A stretch of 64,000 nucleotides of DNA from NCBI GenBank assembly GCA_021018995.1, contig CM037584.1, forward strand, positions 149,003,317-149,067,316, written 5' to 3'. The DNA comes from Chloranthus sessilifolius (Eukaryota > Streptophyta > Magnoliopsida > Chloranthales > Chloranthaceae). A program made the position numbers and the translations under genes. Each line of letters begins with the position of its first letter. The stretch's first letter is position 1. This document shows, one piece after another, positions 9,103-21,089 of the stretch. The notes under the pieces were generated by a model that was given only the letters and a program-made list of their open reading frames with translations, searched no databases and was not told the DNA's origin.

Positions 9103-9590
9103 GCATGCGCGCTCATCCTAACATATTATGAAAATTAAGGAAAAAAACTCGATACCCCTGAGGATCCCTTGGGAGATCCCCCTCGGTGGAAAGAACAACA
9201 TTATTATAACCCAAAGGATGATAGTTCAATTGACTATGATCTTCAGAGCTTCTTCGCAGAAGAGGTGATAGATGTGGCAGGAGAAGTCCAAGCGTTAGTG
9301 CCGCTGTCACCAACGTCACTCATTCAAAAGATTTTATCAGATGAGGACTCCAAAAAAAAATGCCAAATTCACAACAAGTCTGCATTTCTCGAAGAATCGC
9401 CTGAATGGCTCCAGCAGTCGTCTCGCTCCCTCAAGTAGAGGAAGCAATTCTCTCGGCGCCCCTTGAGGCGACCGACCCTGTACCATATTTATTATCAAAA
9501 ATAAAAAAAATAAAAAAAATAGAAAACCCTAAAAATTCATAAATATAAAATCTAAAAAATTAGAAAACCCCAAAAAAGAATACCAGTTTT
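9103..9590 (+). pseudogene. Pol linker remnant (Tat-A)
   Basis: The stretch matches the Tat-H linker at 4940-4100 (-). An open part at 9169-9438 encodes DPPRWKEQHYYNPKDDSSID, and a second part begins MAPAVVSLPQVEEA at 9411. It then runs into stops within the Lys/Asn-rich part. Its left edge joins the gag start, and its right edge joins the RT palm at about 9590, so two internal deletions flank it. It shows that Tat-A derives from a longer element with the same plan as Tat-H. Confidence 0.75.
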
Positions 9591-10260
9591 AAGACTTCCT
9601 TCACCACACCATGGGGAACATACTGTTACATCGTTATGCCTTTTAGGCTCATGAACACAGGAGCCACGTATCAATGTGTCATGATGGCTATCTTTCACGA
9701 CATGATGCATAAGTGTGTAGAAGTCTACATTGATGACATACTAGTGAAGTCCCAAATGCAAGTAGGACATGTTGAAGCGCTCCAACTGGTGTTATAAAGA
9801 GCTAAGAAATAACAACTAAAAATGAATCCAAAGAAATGTGTCTTCGAGGTCACTTCCGAAAAATTACTTGGTTTCATAGTTAGCAAGTGAGGGATCGAAG
9901 TTGAGCTTGTAAAAATAAGATCCATCCTCGAGATGCCGCCTCCTAGTAATATCAAAAAGTTACGAGGCCTGATCGGAAGATTGTAATTCATCAGAAGATT
10001 TATCTCCCAGCATTCGGAGAGATGTGATCCTTTCTTCGGACTACTTAAAGGAGGAATTGAGTACAAATGGGATGATTAGTGTCAGCAAGCCTTCAACAAT
10101 ATCAAGAAGTACCTCCTTAGCCCGCCAATACTATCACCACCTGTCCCCAGAAGACCCCTAATTCTATACCTCTCAACGAACGACAAAACAATGGGAGTAA
10201 TTCTGGGATAATATGAAGAAGACGGCAAGAGAGAGAAGGCTATCTACTACCTCAGGAGGA
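9591..10260 (+). pseudogene. Reverse transcriptase, palm to connection (Tat-A)
   Basis: The translation begins FTTPWGTYCYIVMPFRLMNT, followed by GATYQCVMM and the catalytic site VYIDDIL (YIDD at 9726-9737). Later come the NPKKCVFEV and LLGFIVS motifs, then a LRGLIGRL segment and a NTPPIL-like stretch. RT would copy the element RNA into DNA inside the virus-like particle. The N-terminal fingers are missing because of the deletion at 9590. In-frame stops are frequent (for example after QLVL, SK and LIGRL). The two Asp of YIDD are intact, but the protein cannot be made whole. Confidence 0.88.
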
Positions 10261-11340
10261 CGATGGTCGAATCCGAACAAAAATACACTTCAATGGAGAA
10301 GAGTTGCCTCACATTGGTGTGGGCCTCTACCAAATTACGAAACTACTTCGGAGCCCATAAAATACTAGTACTAGCCCAAATGGACCCTCTGAAGTACATA
10401 TTCGAGAAGCCCACCACATCAAGAAAGATCGGCCCCTGGCATATGCTCCTGCAAGAATTTGATATCACTTACATCACGCACAAGTCGATCAAAGAACAAG
10501 CAATCGTCGATTACCTTGCAAATCTCCCACTGCCTAGTGATGAACCCATACATGCGGATTTCTCCGATGAGGACCTACTCATAATTCATAACAAAGAGCC
10601 CGATAAGACGTTATGGACCCTTTATTTCGACGGCGCTCTAAACCACAAAGGAAAAGGCATCGGGATAGTCCTCCTAAGCCCAGAAGGAGTTGTCATACCT
10701 AAGACTTTTCAACTAGATTTCTCTATCACTAACAGTGTCGCATAATAAGAAGCCTTTATAGTTGGACTATGAGCAGCGCTACAATTAGGTTTTAAACAGT
10801 TAAAAACCATCGGTGATTCCAAACTAGTAATTTCACAAGTCATAGGAAATAGAAAACTAAGGAAATGAGACTAATGGCATACCTAGAAACTGCTCAATAT
10901 TCAGTAAAAAAATTTGAAAGAATCTCTTTCACGCACATCCCTAGGTTAGAAAATAAGCTCGCAGATTCCTTAGCAACGCTAGCCTCAGTCATCTAAATAC
11001 CCATCGGGCAAAATACCAAGACCTTCTTCATCGAAAAGCTGACAGTACCCACCCACGAGGTAGCATGGACCGTTAAGAGAGAATTGCCCGTCCTCCCCAT
11101 AAGTACAGGACCGAAAGAAGCAATCAACTTGGAAAAGCACGTCAAGATAGAAACCGAAGTTGCTATGTTTATATTTGAAAAATCACTGACCGAAGATGGA
11201 CAACCGTGGTATTTCGACATCTGACACTTCTTGAAACATCAACACGTCCCTCCATATGCCACGAAGATCGAATGGAAGACTATAAGGAACTAATGCGCCC
11301 GATTCTGCATACTCGTTGAAACATTATACAAAGAGGCCTT
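10261..11340 (+). pseudogene. RNase H domains (Tat-A)
   Basis: The first part continues the RT-linked RNase H: SEQKYTSMEKSCLTLVWAST, then a region ending ADFSDEDL. It is followed by TLYFDGALNHKGKGIGIVLL, the start of a second RNase H-like domain with its YFDGA motif at about 10620. Tat/Ogre elements often carry an additional archaeal-type RNase H here. The frame is open for 160 codons (10263-10745) and is then broken by TAA/TAG stops. RNase H would remove RNA from the hybrid during cDNA synthesis. The piece up to integrase is decayed but still shows ENKLADSLATL-like residues. Confidence 0.8.
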
Positions 11341-12480
11341 CACTAAAGGAGTACTACTACGATGCATCATGACTGTCGAAGGACAATATATCATCCGAGA
11401 AGCACACGCCAATGCCTATGGCGCCCACTCCAATAGACAGAGACTCGCTAATCAAGTTACACGACAAGGCTACTTCTGGCCGACTATGATCAGAGATTGC
11501 CACCTCTACGCCCAATCCTGCAAGCAATGCAAAGAACACGCCACACTCGTCAAAGCTCCATTAGTTGCATTGAATACTATGACCTCACCATGGCCATTTT
11601 TGATGTGGGCCTTCGATGCCATTAGACCTTTTACAGACACCATTGGGAACACTCACAAGCATGTGTTCATACTTACACCAACTGAATACTACACCAAATG
11701 AGCAGAAGCTGAATCTTATGTCAGAATCATCACTTCAACACCATAAAGTTTATCGTTCAGAATATGATCACCAGGTTTGGAGTACCCAGGATATTTGTCA
11801 CTAACAATGGACCGCAGTTCATCACGGAGAAGACAAAGAAGTTATGTAAGAAGTACGACATCGATCTATGCCACTCATTACGGTTCTACCCTCAAGGCAA
11901 TGGATAGGCAGAAGCTATGAACAAACTGCTGATTCGAATCCTAAAATGCACAGTAGAAATAAGCAATAGAGTTGACTGGCCTGAACGACTACCAAAAGCA
12001 CTCTAGGCCTATAGGACCTCTATTCGTACAGTCACTGGCCAAGCTCCCTATCTCCTTACCTACGGGATGGAGGCAGTCCTACCATATGAGATACAAGTAC
12101 CATCCTTAAGAATTCAACTCGATGATGAGCTATCCTTAGACGAGAGGAGAATTGCCCTACTCATGCAGCTCGATGAAACACATCTAAGGGTAGCTGATCA
12201 CGCTCAGGTATATCAGAGGAGAGTGGCCAGGGCTTATGATAAGAAAGTTCTTGAACGAACCTTAAATATTAGGGAATTAGTCTTGAAGAAGATCATGCCT
12301 TCCAAGCACGCCCATCCGAAAGGAAAACTAAAACCAAACTAGGAAGGCACATATGTCATAACAGTCGCGCACCCTAGAAATGCCTACAAACAGGTGAACA
12401 AGGCAAGGAAGCACACCCTAACCCTTGGAACACCATGTACCTTAGAAAATATTACCCTTAGCCTTGTGATCATCACATCT
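11341..12480 (+). pseudogene. Integrase (Tat-A)
   Basis: The zinc-binding part has HANAYGAHSNRQRLANQVTR then GYFWPTMIRDC and CKQCKEH (HHCC pattern). The core begins WPFLMWAFDAIRPF with the first catalytic Asp. The second catalytic position reads VTNNGPQF: it is Asn (AAC at 11803-11805) where the family has Asp. The Glu region is GNG, then a TAG at 11905-11907, then AEAMNKLL. The C-terminus includes YGMEAVLPYEI. Integrase would join the cDNA to host DNA, but this copy has a lost catalytic residue and several stops. The end of the domain near 12440 still shows NTMYLRKYYP in another frame. Confidence 0.88.
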
Positions 12481-13985
12481 TGTGGTTAAATACTTATACT
12501 TATCACCCATGTAGTTGTCACGACCCTTTCATTGGTCATACGCCTTCAATTCTCAGAATATCCTTAAGACCTCCAACTTATCACCCACCTTTTCTCACTC
12601 GGGCAATCTGATTAAAGGACAAGTGACCTATATAACCTCTTTCAAAATCATAAGTAACATCTGATCCTCATTTCCCTTCTCCCGCCATTGGAGGAAATGT
12701 TAGAACAAAAAAAATAAAGATGTTAGGATCAATCAAAACTCTTTATTCTTGTGCTAGCAGGATGCTTTTAAGAATACATACATCAAAAATTGAGTGAGAG
12801 CATTATGACGAATGAACAAGTCAATGAGCTCAGGGAAGCATAAGAAGACCATGAGGACATCCTTGGTAACGCTACTAAATATGTATAAGCAAGCTGCGTG
12901 GGCGTCCCTGATGTCCCCATACTACTAGATGTCGTCGTAAGGTGGCGGGAGGAGGACAAACTCCTGCTAACCATAAAATGTGAGATTTTGATGGTATTCT
13001 GCATTTCTCTAAGAAAAAGATTGCTACTTATCCCTTTTGGGAAACATTAGATACAAACTATTCCCCAAGTCACTGAGCCTTACGTCCCTCTTCTATTTTT
13101 ATTTCAGACGATAAATCAGAAGCCTTACAGGATGCTCGTAGAAATGAAACTAAAAACTGATGAATGATGACTGATGCAATCACCTACTATACCTACCATA
13201 CTTCTTCCTAATAACCATGAGATAGGATGACCACCACTCTAAGATGGACCCCCGTATATAACTAACCTAATAAAAAAAAAAAGACCTCCTCGGTTCGATG
13301 ACAACACTAATCAACTTTTCTTCAAAACTAACTCACCGAATACCCAAGACTACTTATAGACCCAGAGTGCTCATCTCGCAACCCAGAAAAGCTCCATTGC
13401 ATCTTCACACTGGGGCATTCTTGTTTAGATTAGAAGAAGAATCATATCTAAAGTGCTGGCTTGTCCACAAAGAAGATGAGGAACGACGAAGTTACCATCC
13501 GAAAAGTGCTACCGAAGATACCATACTACCAATCCTACCACGCTCCTACACTGGGGCATTTTTATTTTTATTGTTATTATTTTGATCTTAGCTATTTGCT
13601 TTTCCTGTTGCATTATTTTCATTCCAAAAAGCAGAAAGAAAAATATATCTATAGAGAAAAAAAGAAAAAATAAAAGCACATATCCATCTTTTGCTACCAG
13701 ACTCCGGTCTAAGACACTTACCCCTTGACAACTAGCAAGGGGGAGAACAAAAACTACTGATAGGATCACTATCACATGTGCAGATACGAAGCAACCTTCA
13801 ACTATAACCGGGCCAGCTCAGGAAGCATCCAAGTCCCAATGAAGGTTGATGGTGCTAAAGCAACTAAAACAAACAAAAGTAGATGCAAGGGATAACTAAA
13901 AGAAAAGGAGCCAATCAGGTACATCTAAACCAAAAATCTCTCTATATATGTCAAAATCATTTCATTTCTTTTTACACTTATCACC
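12481..13985 (+). other. Post-integrase non-coding region of Tat-A
   Basis: No coding frame is supported. The segment 12781-13010 matches 47114-46884 (-) in T3, so it is a conserved part of this family. Two copies of ACTGGGGCATT occur at 13409 and about 13550, resembling the PPT core GGGGCATT that lies before the LTRs. An A-rich stretch lies at 13620-13680 and a G-rich AGCAAGGGGGAG at about 13734. Confidence 0.5.
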
Positions 13986-13996
13986 GGGGGCATCCC
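13986..13996 (-). other. Hairpin-like GC motif at the 3' end of the antisense PMD gene
   Basis: The GGGGGCATCCC stem follows CACC, directly beyond the stop of the antisense gene. Similar hairpins occur at 18945 and 29771. Confidence 0.4.
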
Positions 13997-16900
13997 ACCT
14001 ATATATAAAACACACACATACCATGGATACAAAAATGCACGCATGCACCCCTACTCCCTACGCTGTCGCTGGGATGGCCGAGCATCGCTGCCCCGGTATA
14101 ATCAGCTTGGAGGTCAGTAGATTGGTCCTCTGAAAATACAATCCCAGTACCTAAAGTCCTCAAAACCTCTAAACAACAAGGCCCCGCCACAGAACCCCCC
14201 TCACTCGCCTGTCTAACAGATCGCCTCGATCGCGAATGAGGAGGATACCTCGCAAGAACCTCACGAACAATAGAATCCTCACAAGCATCACCCTTGATAC
14301 GATCATGGGACGTGTGACGAGACTACCCAGCCAAGGAACTCGTAGCCCTAGACTCTGACCCACCAAGCTGACAAGCCACCCTATGTATCCCTCGCTCTCT
14401 TCTTGCCAAACGATACTGCAGTTGATCTAGGGTCACCTGCGACTCTGCCCGCATTATCTGATGTGCTGCTTCCAATGCCTCACTCTGAGTCCTCTGCGTA
14501 GTCATCATCTCGACAAATAAGTCATCACGACTCTGCGTCTCCCTAAGGATTCGTCTCGCCTTGAGAGTGGCGCGTGCTCGCGCCACCTCTAGATGCGCCT
14601 CCTCAAGTTGACGGACCTGCATAACCACACCAAGTCAAAGGAAAAGTAATATATACATGAACAAAATAAGAAACTTTGAAAAGAAAAGGATTATATCATA
14701 TCCAGCCTCTCCTCCGAGAGTCGCCTAACTGTCTCAGCAGTCACTGGATCAACAGGAGGCACGGAAGGAACAACGAACGTAGGTGGCTGCAACAAGAACA
14801 AATAAATACATTCGAAAAATATTATAATAATAAATAAACCATGAATACAATAACTAAAATATACTTGAGTAGGGATAGGAATAGACTCCTGAGGGGGAGC
14901 CTCAGGAGCAGAGTCTGGAACAGCCTACACAAAGAACTAAACAAACCAACACAAGACATGTCAGAATAAAACAAAGATGAAATAACCTAAACAGCATTAC
15001 GCCACATAAAAAAAACTATACCTGACTCTCCAGGCATAGAGAGGCAGCAATCGCCTCCCTCGCCTGAAGATCCTTGGCAACCCAAGGCTGAAATACCGTA
15101 TGATATTAGTAAGCTACTAAGAAAGTGAAACAATGACACCCAACAAACTAATGCAATTTCACAAACAAGATAAAAGATTGAATGGAACTTACCCAATGAT
15201 CTAGCTCGGCCCAAAGCTGAGCCATCACTGGATCCTCCCGGCTGGAGGAAGCAACTGAAGTTGGATCAAATGCTTGAACGGAACCTCCAGCAGCGAGCTT
15301 GGGTCTCTAAGAATAACAATAACCACATCAGTTGGCAAGCTCACAATGCTAACAATTAACAAAACCATATTTGTAAAGACACTTACCAATTCGATAAGAT
15401 CTAGTAGACATCAAGTCACCGACGAGCAACCTCACCCTCCCTCTCAAACTGTCCAAAATAAAATAAAACGAGACACCACAACCATGTCAGAACGACCAGA
15501 AGACCGAGTCCACATAATATAAAAAAAAAACTATAAATTAACTCACCAGGAGCCGTCGAGTCTCCGCTAGCTGAGCGCCTAACTCATCCTCCACTGCCCT
15601 AGCTTGAGCAATCGAGTAGGCTAAGGAGTGTAGCATCTCCTCATCTGGATGAGGAACACACCCCATCTGTTCCATCTCCCTATGGAGGGCATCTAATGCC
15701 CCCTGCACACCCGTGGTGAGATGGCCCTGCTACAACATAGCCAACCTCTCCCTCCAAGTTGGCACTGACTCTGGCGCACCGATCACGAAAGAGCCACTCC
15801 CATGGAAGGGACGTGTGAGGATGCGCTCGCCACCCAATGCACTAAACCACCGCACATACTCCCGGACGTATGCCTCATCACGTGCCCCTATAACCCTGAT
15901 CCCTCTAGCTCTAAAATCTATTATCTGAAGCACCATCTGCTCTGTAAAATTCTGGCCAAGAGGGCCGGTCATCCTCTTGGCCACTTGATGGCGAATCTCT
16001 AAAGGAACTCCTTGAGTGAGCCCTAGCTGTCGTACCACTCGAGATGTGTGGATCCTCTCCACCCTCTCAAAACAATAGACCCATATGTCCACATCGAAGA
16101 AGGGTCGGCCAGACTAAATCACTGGCATGCCAGCATCCTCCTCATCCCCATATGACCTCCAAATCACCTACAACCAAGCAAGACCCCTCAACGAAGGCTC
16201 AGATCCTAAAAGACCGAAATGAAATAAAAAAAACATATGCATGTTGATCTATACTTGCCCCGCGTGCATATCCTCAAAGAGACCACGCGCGGTCTGAAGA
16301 TCTGAAGACCAACAATGACCCCTCAACGCCTCCCTCCACACATGCATCCGCAAAAATGTGAACCTCACCTCCAACGGAACCCTCGAACGAAGAAAAGCGA
16401 AGTGATCATATGCCCAAAACTAGAAAACAAAATAGAAGAAATACTAAGTATATGCTACTATCAAAAGACTAAAAAATAGAGATACTATGACATTAATTAA
16501 CTAAAACTCACCTAGAGGAAGGGAATGAAACCTCCGATCGACGCGATGCCCCATCCCCGACGGTAAAGCTGCTCATAGAGATGCACCAATGCGGCTGCAC
16601 CCCATGCATAGGTGGGGACTCGATCCAAGTCCTCGAGAACCATAAAAAATAATCCTGTGATGCATCCCTGAGTTGAAGAAGAGAAGAGTACCACACCAAG
16701 GAAGTGTATAGAGAATGCTCAAAGTACCCTATCCGCAACCAACCCTGGCTCCACCATGGGCTCCTGACCCGCCACTATCACACAATGCACCTCATAAGTC
16801 ACCTTCGCCTCTGAATGGCGCCTCAAGGAGATGAAGCCACTCGCAAATGTATCAAAAAACCATGTGACTTGAACTACACTTGACCCCGAGCTGCTCGACC

Positions 16901-17880
16901 TATATGGCACACCCAAAATCTCCTCACACACCTCCAAATAATGTCCCACCATTCGCCCCATAATCGACTCACCCTCAAAACGAAGGCCGGTAATGCAAAC
17001 CCAGTCCTCTGGAGTCGGCAACATCATACCAACTGGAAAGAGAAGTGCCTGATGCTCCTCCCTCCACCTCTCAAAGATCGCCGCGATCAGGCCATGATCG
17101 ACCTGAAAGGGCTCCAGCGCTAGGATCGGTTCAAAACTGAAAGACACCAGTCGCGCCCGCTGAAACTCTGGCAAGACACTGTACCAAGTATGAGACTCAG
17201 TCCATGCCAAGCTGATAGCCAGCTGTGGGGGCTCCTATTGAACGAAACACAAACAATAATAATAAGACTAACACATACCTATGACGAAAGATAAACAAAT
17301 TTAGAACTAAAAGCCAGACAAATATGTCCCAAACACAATACCAATTTACGACAAACACACAAAGCATGATAAAGGAAACTAAATAGAAACATGACCTATC
17401 TCTAGATGCTGTCATGATGCATGAGTGAGCACACAACCAAGGATCAATGCAAGTTTGACATAAATTAGAAGGGTTTCCAGAGCCTAAAAAGCCTATGTCA
17501 TAACCTAAGTGGCTAAGAAAATGAAAGAACTCTTGCTTATGGATGCTTACCCGGCTTTGAGCAAAGAAATCCTCCAGCGGGAAGTGTCTGGGATCTCGAT
17601 GCTGGTGCTCCTCAGCCGTACCCTCAGTTCTCTCACCCTCAGGTATCTCACTCTCAACCCTCTCACCTTCTTCCTCAGCAACCCCTTGCTCAATCTCGAG
17701 CACCTCCTCCCTGACCCCCGACTGGTCATCCTCCAGTACCTCCTCTCTAACCACCTCCCCAACATCCACCTCCCCAACAACGTCGGTACGAGCCTCGGAA
17801 GTCTCACTCATCTCCGCCCCTAACATCCTCTCCCACTCAGAAATAGTAATATCATAGCCACCAATACCCTCACCCTCCAT
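13996..17880 (-). pseudogene. Antisense PMD (plant mobile domain) gene of Tat-A, multi-exon
   Basis: ATG at 17880 begins MEGEGIGGYDITISEWERML and an acidic N-terminal exon ending at about 17552 (CGG/GTAAGC). Exon 2 (about 17236-16512) carries the PMD core: FQVDHGLIAAIFERWREEHQ, LPTPEDWVCITGLRFEG, VLEDLDRVPTYAWGAAALVH. Exon 3 (16422-16255) has FWAYDHFAFLRSR. Exon 4 (16150-15553) has WVYCFERVERIHTSRVVRQL and a Leu-rich helix. Short exons and a long coiled coil (14618 on) follow. Splice sites are GT-AG. Four nonsense codons interrupt it (16719, 16512, 16114, 14323); all fit CGA-to-TGA or CAG-to-TAG. PMD proteins occur in host MAIN-type silencing factors and in transposons. A role in the element is unknown. 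Confidence 0.8.
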
Positions 17881-18055
17881 CCTAGAATGAAGAGCTCAAA
17901 AAACTGAAGAGAACGAACGAAGGAGACGATGCCATAAACGGATGGCTGGATAGAAAAATATCATAAAAACATAAAAATTAGAGCACAAAGAAACAAAAAA
18001 ATAAAGAATCAAAGACCAAAACGGATAGCATGAGAAGAATGAGACATTTTTTGAA

Positions 18056-18440
18056 CTATATATAGAACCTACCCAAATCATGCGTAAACTCACGCACGCA
18101 ACCGAATCACACACCACTGTTCTCGCGCTTAATCCAGATCAAATGCTCGTAATAGGGCACAGAAACGGATTGTCACCCGCTCAAACTAACCCGACCACTT
18201 GGTTGCGCATCTCCCAGCAGGCGCATAATCATATCAAGCCTCCACATAGTGGCGCGTGAATGCCAATGGTCACTCGTACAGTGACCAGCCACCGTCCTAA
18301 TCAAGCGCCTGGTACCGTGCATTTAAATCGGTTAAACGATCAAAAACTGGTGCTTAATGATGTTCTGACGCTCTGAACGCGCATCCACCCTCTGGCGCAA
18401 AATTAATTTATGCTCTCAAAGTGAAGTGCATAATTCCCTA
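18056..18440 (-). promoter_or_regulatory. Promoter of the antisense PMD gene
   Basis: CTATATATAG at 18056-18065 lies about 180 bp before the ATG at 17880 on the minus strand. The 370 bp upstream hold many GCGC/AATT-type motifs (TCGCGCTTAATC, GGCGCATAATCA, TCAAGCGCCT). These resemble the sense LTR promoter region at 6965-7390. Confidence 0.6.
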
Positions 18441-20088
18441 GAAACACAAAAAAATGCCCAGAACAACACATTCACAGCCCTGAATTGGGTGATCTCCGAC
18501 GCTAATTATTAGCCTAAACTACGCCCTTGTTAAGCCCGATCCAAAACATTCCAGACTTAAAAAAATATGCACCCCGATAACTGAAATAAAATGTTGTAGA
18601 CTAAGACCGAACTAAAAAAAAATACCCCGACACCGTTTACACACTCCAATCAAAACTAAACAAAAATACTTGCCCTAACTAAGGCAAAACTAAACAAGAA
18701 AAATGTTCTCGTCGTTCATACACTCCAACTAAGCCCAAACTAAGTCAAAACAAAAAAAATGCTACTAACATGCCCCGATCCAAAACAAATAAATTAAACA
18801 AATAAGCCTCACCCTCAAAACAAGTCAAATAAGCTACAAAGTCAACCAAACCAAAAGTTACTAAATATAAACAATCACAAGCATAATTAAAAAAATAAAA
18901 TAATAATCATTTCACAAATAGATAAAATAATTATAAAATACACCGAGGGCGTACCCTCTGAATATACAACTTGAAATAAGAAACTAACAACAAAAAAATA
19001 GCCCGTTCAGGCAATGCCCGAATCCGGATTTATTCGGGAAACTAGAAATCTTGGAGAAGCCCGGAGGGGGGAAGCGCCTTGAACAAATTCTAGCCGTAAT
19101 AACCTCTTCCCCTTGCCACGAGCCGGTAGAAAAGAGAGAGTGGCTCACGGAAAGCTACCCAGGACCTACGGTATCCACCCTTAGAAGCTCACCTTGGAAA
19201 CCATAACAAGGAAGAGCAACTAATAGGGAATCTACAGAGCCTACCGAGGAAAAATAGGCATCGGTCACAAGAATTCTGACCCTACCTTATCCATGGGTTT
19301 CCTTTCTACCACCTCTTTCTCCTCCACCTCTTCCCTTAGCATGGCAGTAATTCGATTCTTACCCTGCATTCCCAATCCCGTCCATTCTCAATAATCCACT
19401 CAATAAGCACAACTCTTTGGGTCCAACACTTGAGATACAAAAAAGAAAGGAAGAAAAGACATTAATGAACAAGAAAATGCCCAAAACAAAAATGCCCCAA
19501 AACTCTTAATCCCAAACTTGGAATAAAATCCAAAACAACAAGAACCCAAAACTTTTAGCTTACACATTTATAAACTATACCTCGTGAATTACCAAATGAC
19601 AAGTGTCATACCTTTAAACCCTTCCAATCCAGTTAAATCTAAACCAAACATATACCCCCTTTGAAAGACCACAATCCATGACGGACTCAGATGAACCACT
19701 AATCACAGAACACTTAATCCCCTAAGAAACACCAATCCCCCCAAGCCTAGATAAACCAATAGGATTTAAACATTTAACACCCATTTAGAACCTTTGAAAA
19801 CTCACACCATTTAAGTCTCATGTTAAATCAAATAAAAGACTAAAACTCAAGTTAAATCAAACCTTAAATCAAACAAAATTTTAAACAAAAAAAACCTCTC
19901 TAAAGTGACACCCTAACTTATTTGGGACAAAAAACAATTCCCCCAACAAACCCATCGGAACCAAGTAAACCCTCTAAACCAAACTCAATAAAGCAAATTA
20001 ACCTCAGGATAAGCCCTGAATAATTTCAGAATGAATCCTAAAACTCTAAGCTAAATCAAAACTAAGTCAAACAAATCAGATAAATCCA
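18441..20088 (-). other. Antisense non-coding/decayed gene region of Tat-A
   Basis: A-rich on the plus strand. The part 18500-18900 holds repeated AAACTAAGTCAAAAC-like stretches. A minus-strand ATG at about 19395 begins MDGIGNAG, echoing MDG...GIGNE at about 30150. A separate open stretch, AMLREEVEEKEVVERK, lies downstream. This looks like a decayed second antisense gene, interrupted by the CACTA insertion to the right. Confidence 0.35.
18945..18958 (-). other. Hairpin motif GAGGG-CGTA-CCCTC
   Basis: A perfect 5-bp stem with a 4-nt loop, preceded by CACC and followed by TGAAT..ACAAC, as at 29771. It may mark the 3' end of an antisense transcript. Confidence 0.4.
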
Positions 20089-20091
20089 ACT

Positions 20092-20430
20092 CACTACGTG
20101 AAAATGCAAAAAAAATAACTGTCCAAAACAGTCGTTTTCCACAAAAATGACAGTTTTTGACAGTCGAGTGAGCCGTCCTAGAAAAAGCAGTAGTATTTTT
20201 TAACATATTTAGACCGTCATTTATGTCATCAAAATAATGACTGTCTTCGGCTGTCGACCATAAACAACTGTTTTGAGCGGTTGTTTTTTATGTCGTTTTA
20301 TTGAAAAAGACATGACGTATTCCCCGCATAATCGACATATTATGACTGTCGTTTATTTTTAGAATAATCACGTTCATGAAACAATCACGGTTTTGAGCAG
20401 TCGTATTTTTTTATTTATATATATTTTAAA
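20092..20430. repeat. CACTA left end: TIR and subterminal repeats
   Basis: After the TIR there are at least ten variants of ACAGTCG/GACTGTC at 10-60 bp spacing, in both directions (for example AAACAGTCG, GACAGTCGA, GACTGTCTTCGGCTGTCG). This is the usual subterminal arrangement of CACTA elements. Confidence 0.8.
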
Positions 20431-21089
20431 AATATTTAAATTTTAAAAAATGATGATTTTGTAACGTCATTTTTTTAATAATTTTCGTCTAAAATCTAAT
20501 GAAATCTATAATCATCAAAATACATAAATTTCTAAATTCACCATAAGAAAATTCACATCTTAAAATAAATAAATGGATAATCATCATCCTTAATTACAAC
20601 TTTCAACTTTCAATTTTGAAATAATCATAAAAAACATAAAACTTAAAATTCCCAAAAAAATCTACTAAGCATCCAAATCCATTAAATGTCTATAACCAAA
20701 TAAATCCAATTTATATTATGCCTAACAACAATCATATAAATTGGATAAGTCCCTTTGGCCAAATAATTGTATCCCCAATTGTAATATCTGCTAATGTCTC
20801 TTCACTAGCATACCGCTCGGCGGCGATATCATAAACATCATCTACTATGATGCTAAATGAATCTGTTGATGTTGTCGTCTCTCTATTAATATGTCCCAGT
20901 AATAAGTTTTTTCCTGAAGTTCTTTAATAAGCAGCACGTGGATGATTGATCCACTAGTGAATTAGGAAGAACCGATGAATGTCGTTGTGCCTACGAAAAT
21001 AATGATAACTGATTAGTATTAAAAAAATTATATCGAAAAATTATAATTTTGAAAAGGAATTTGGGCCTTCATGAGATTGAAATTTGTAC

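Noticed and set aside
17509..17823. A plus-strand frame of 104 codons opposite the PMD gene.
   Set aside because: It is the shadow of the acidic first exon on the other strand and has no domain of its own.
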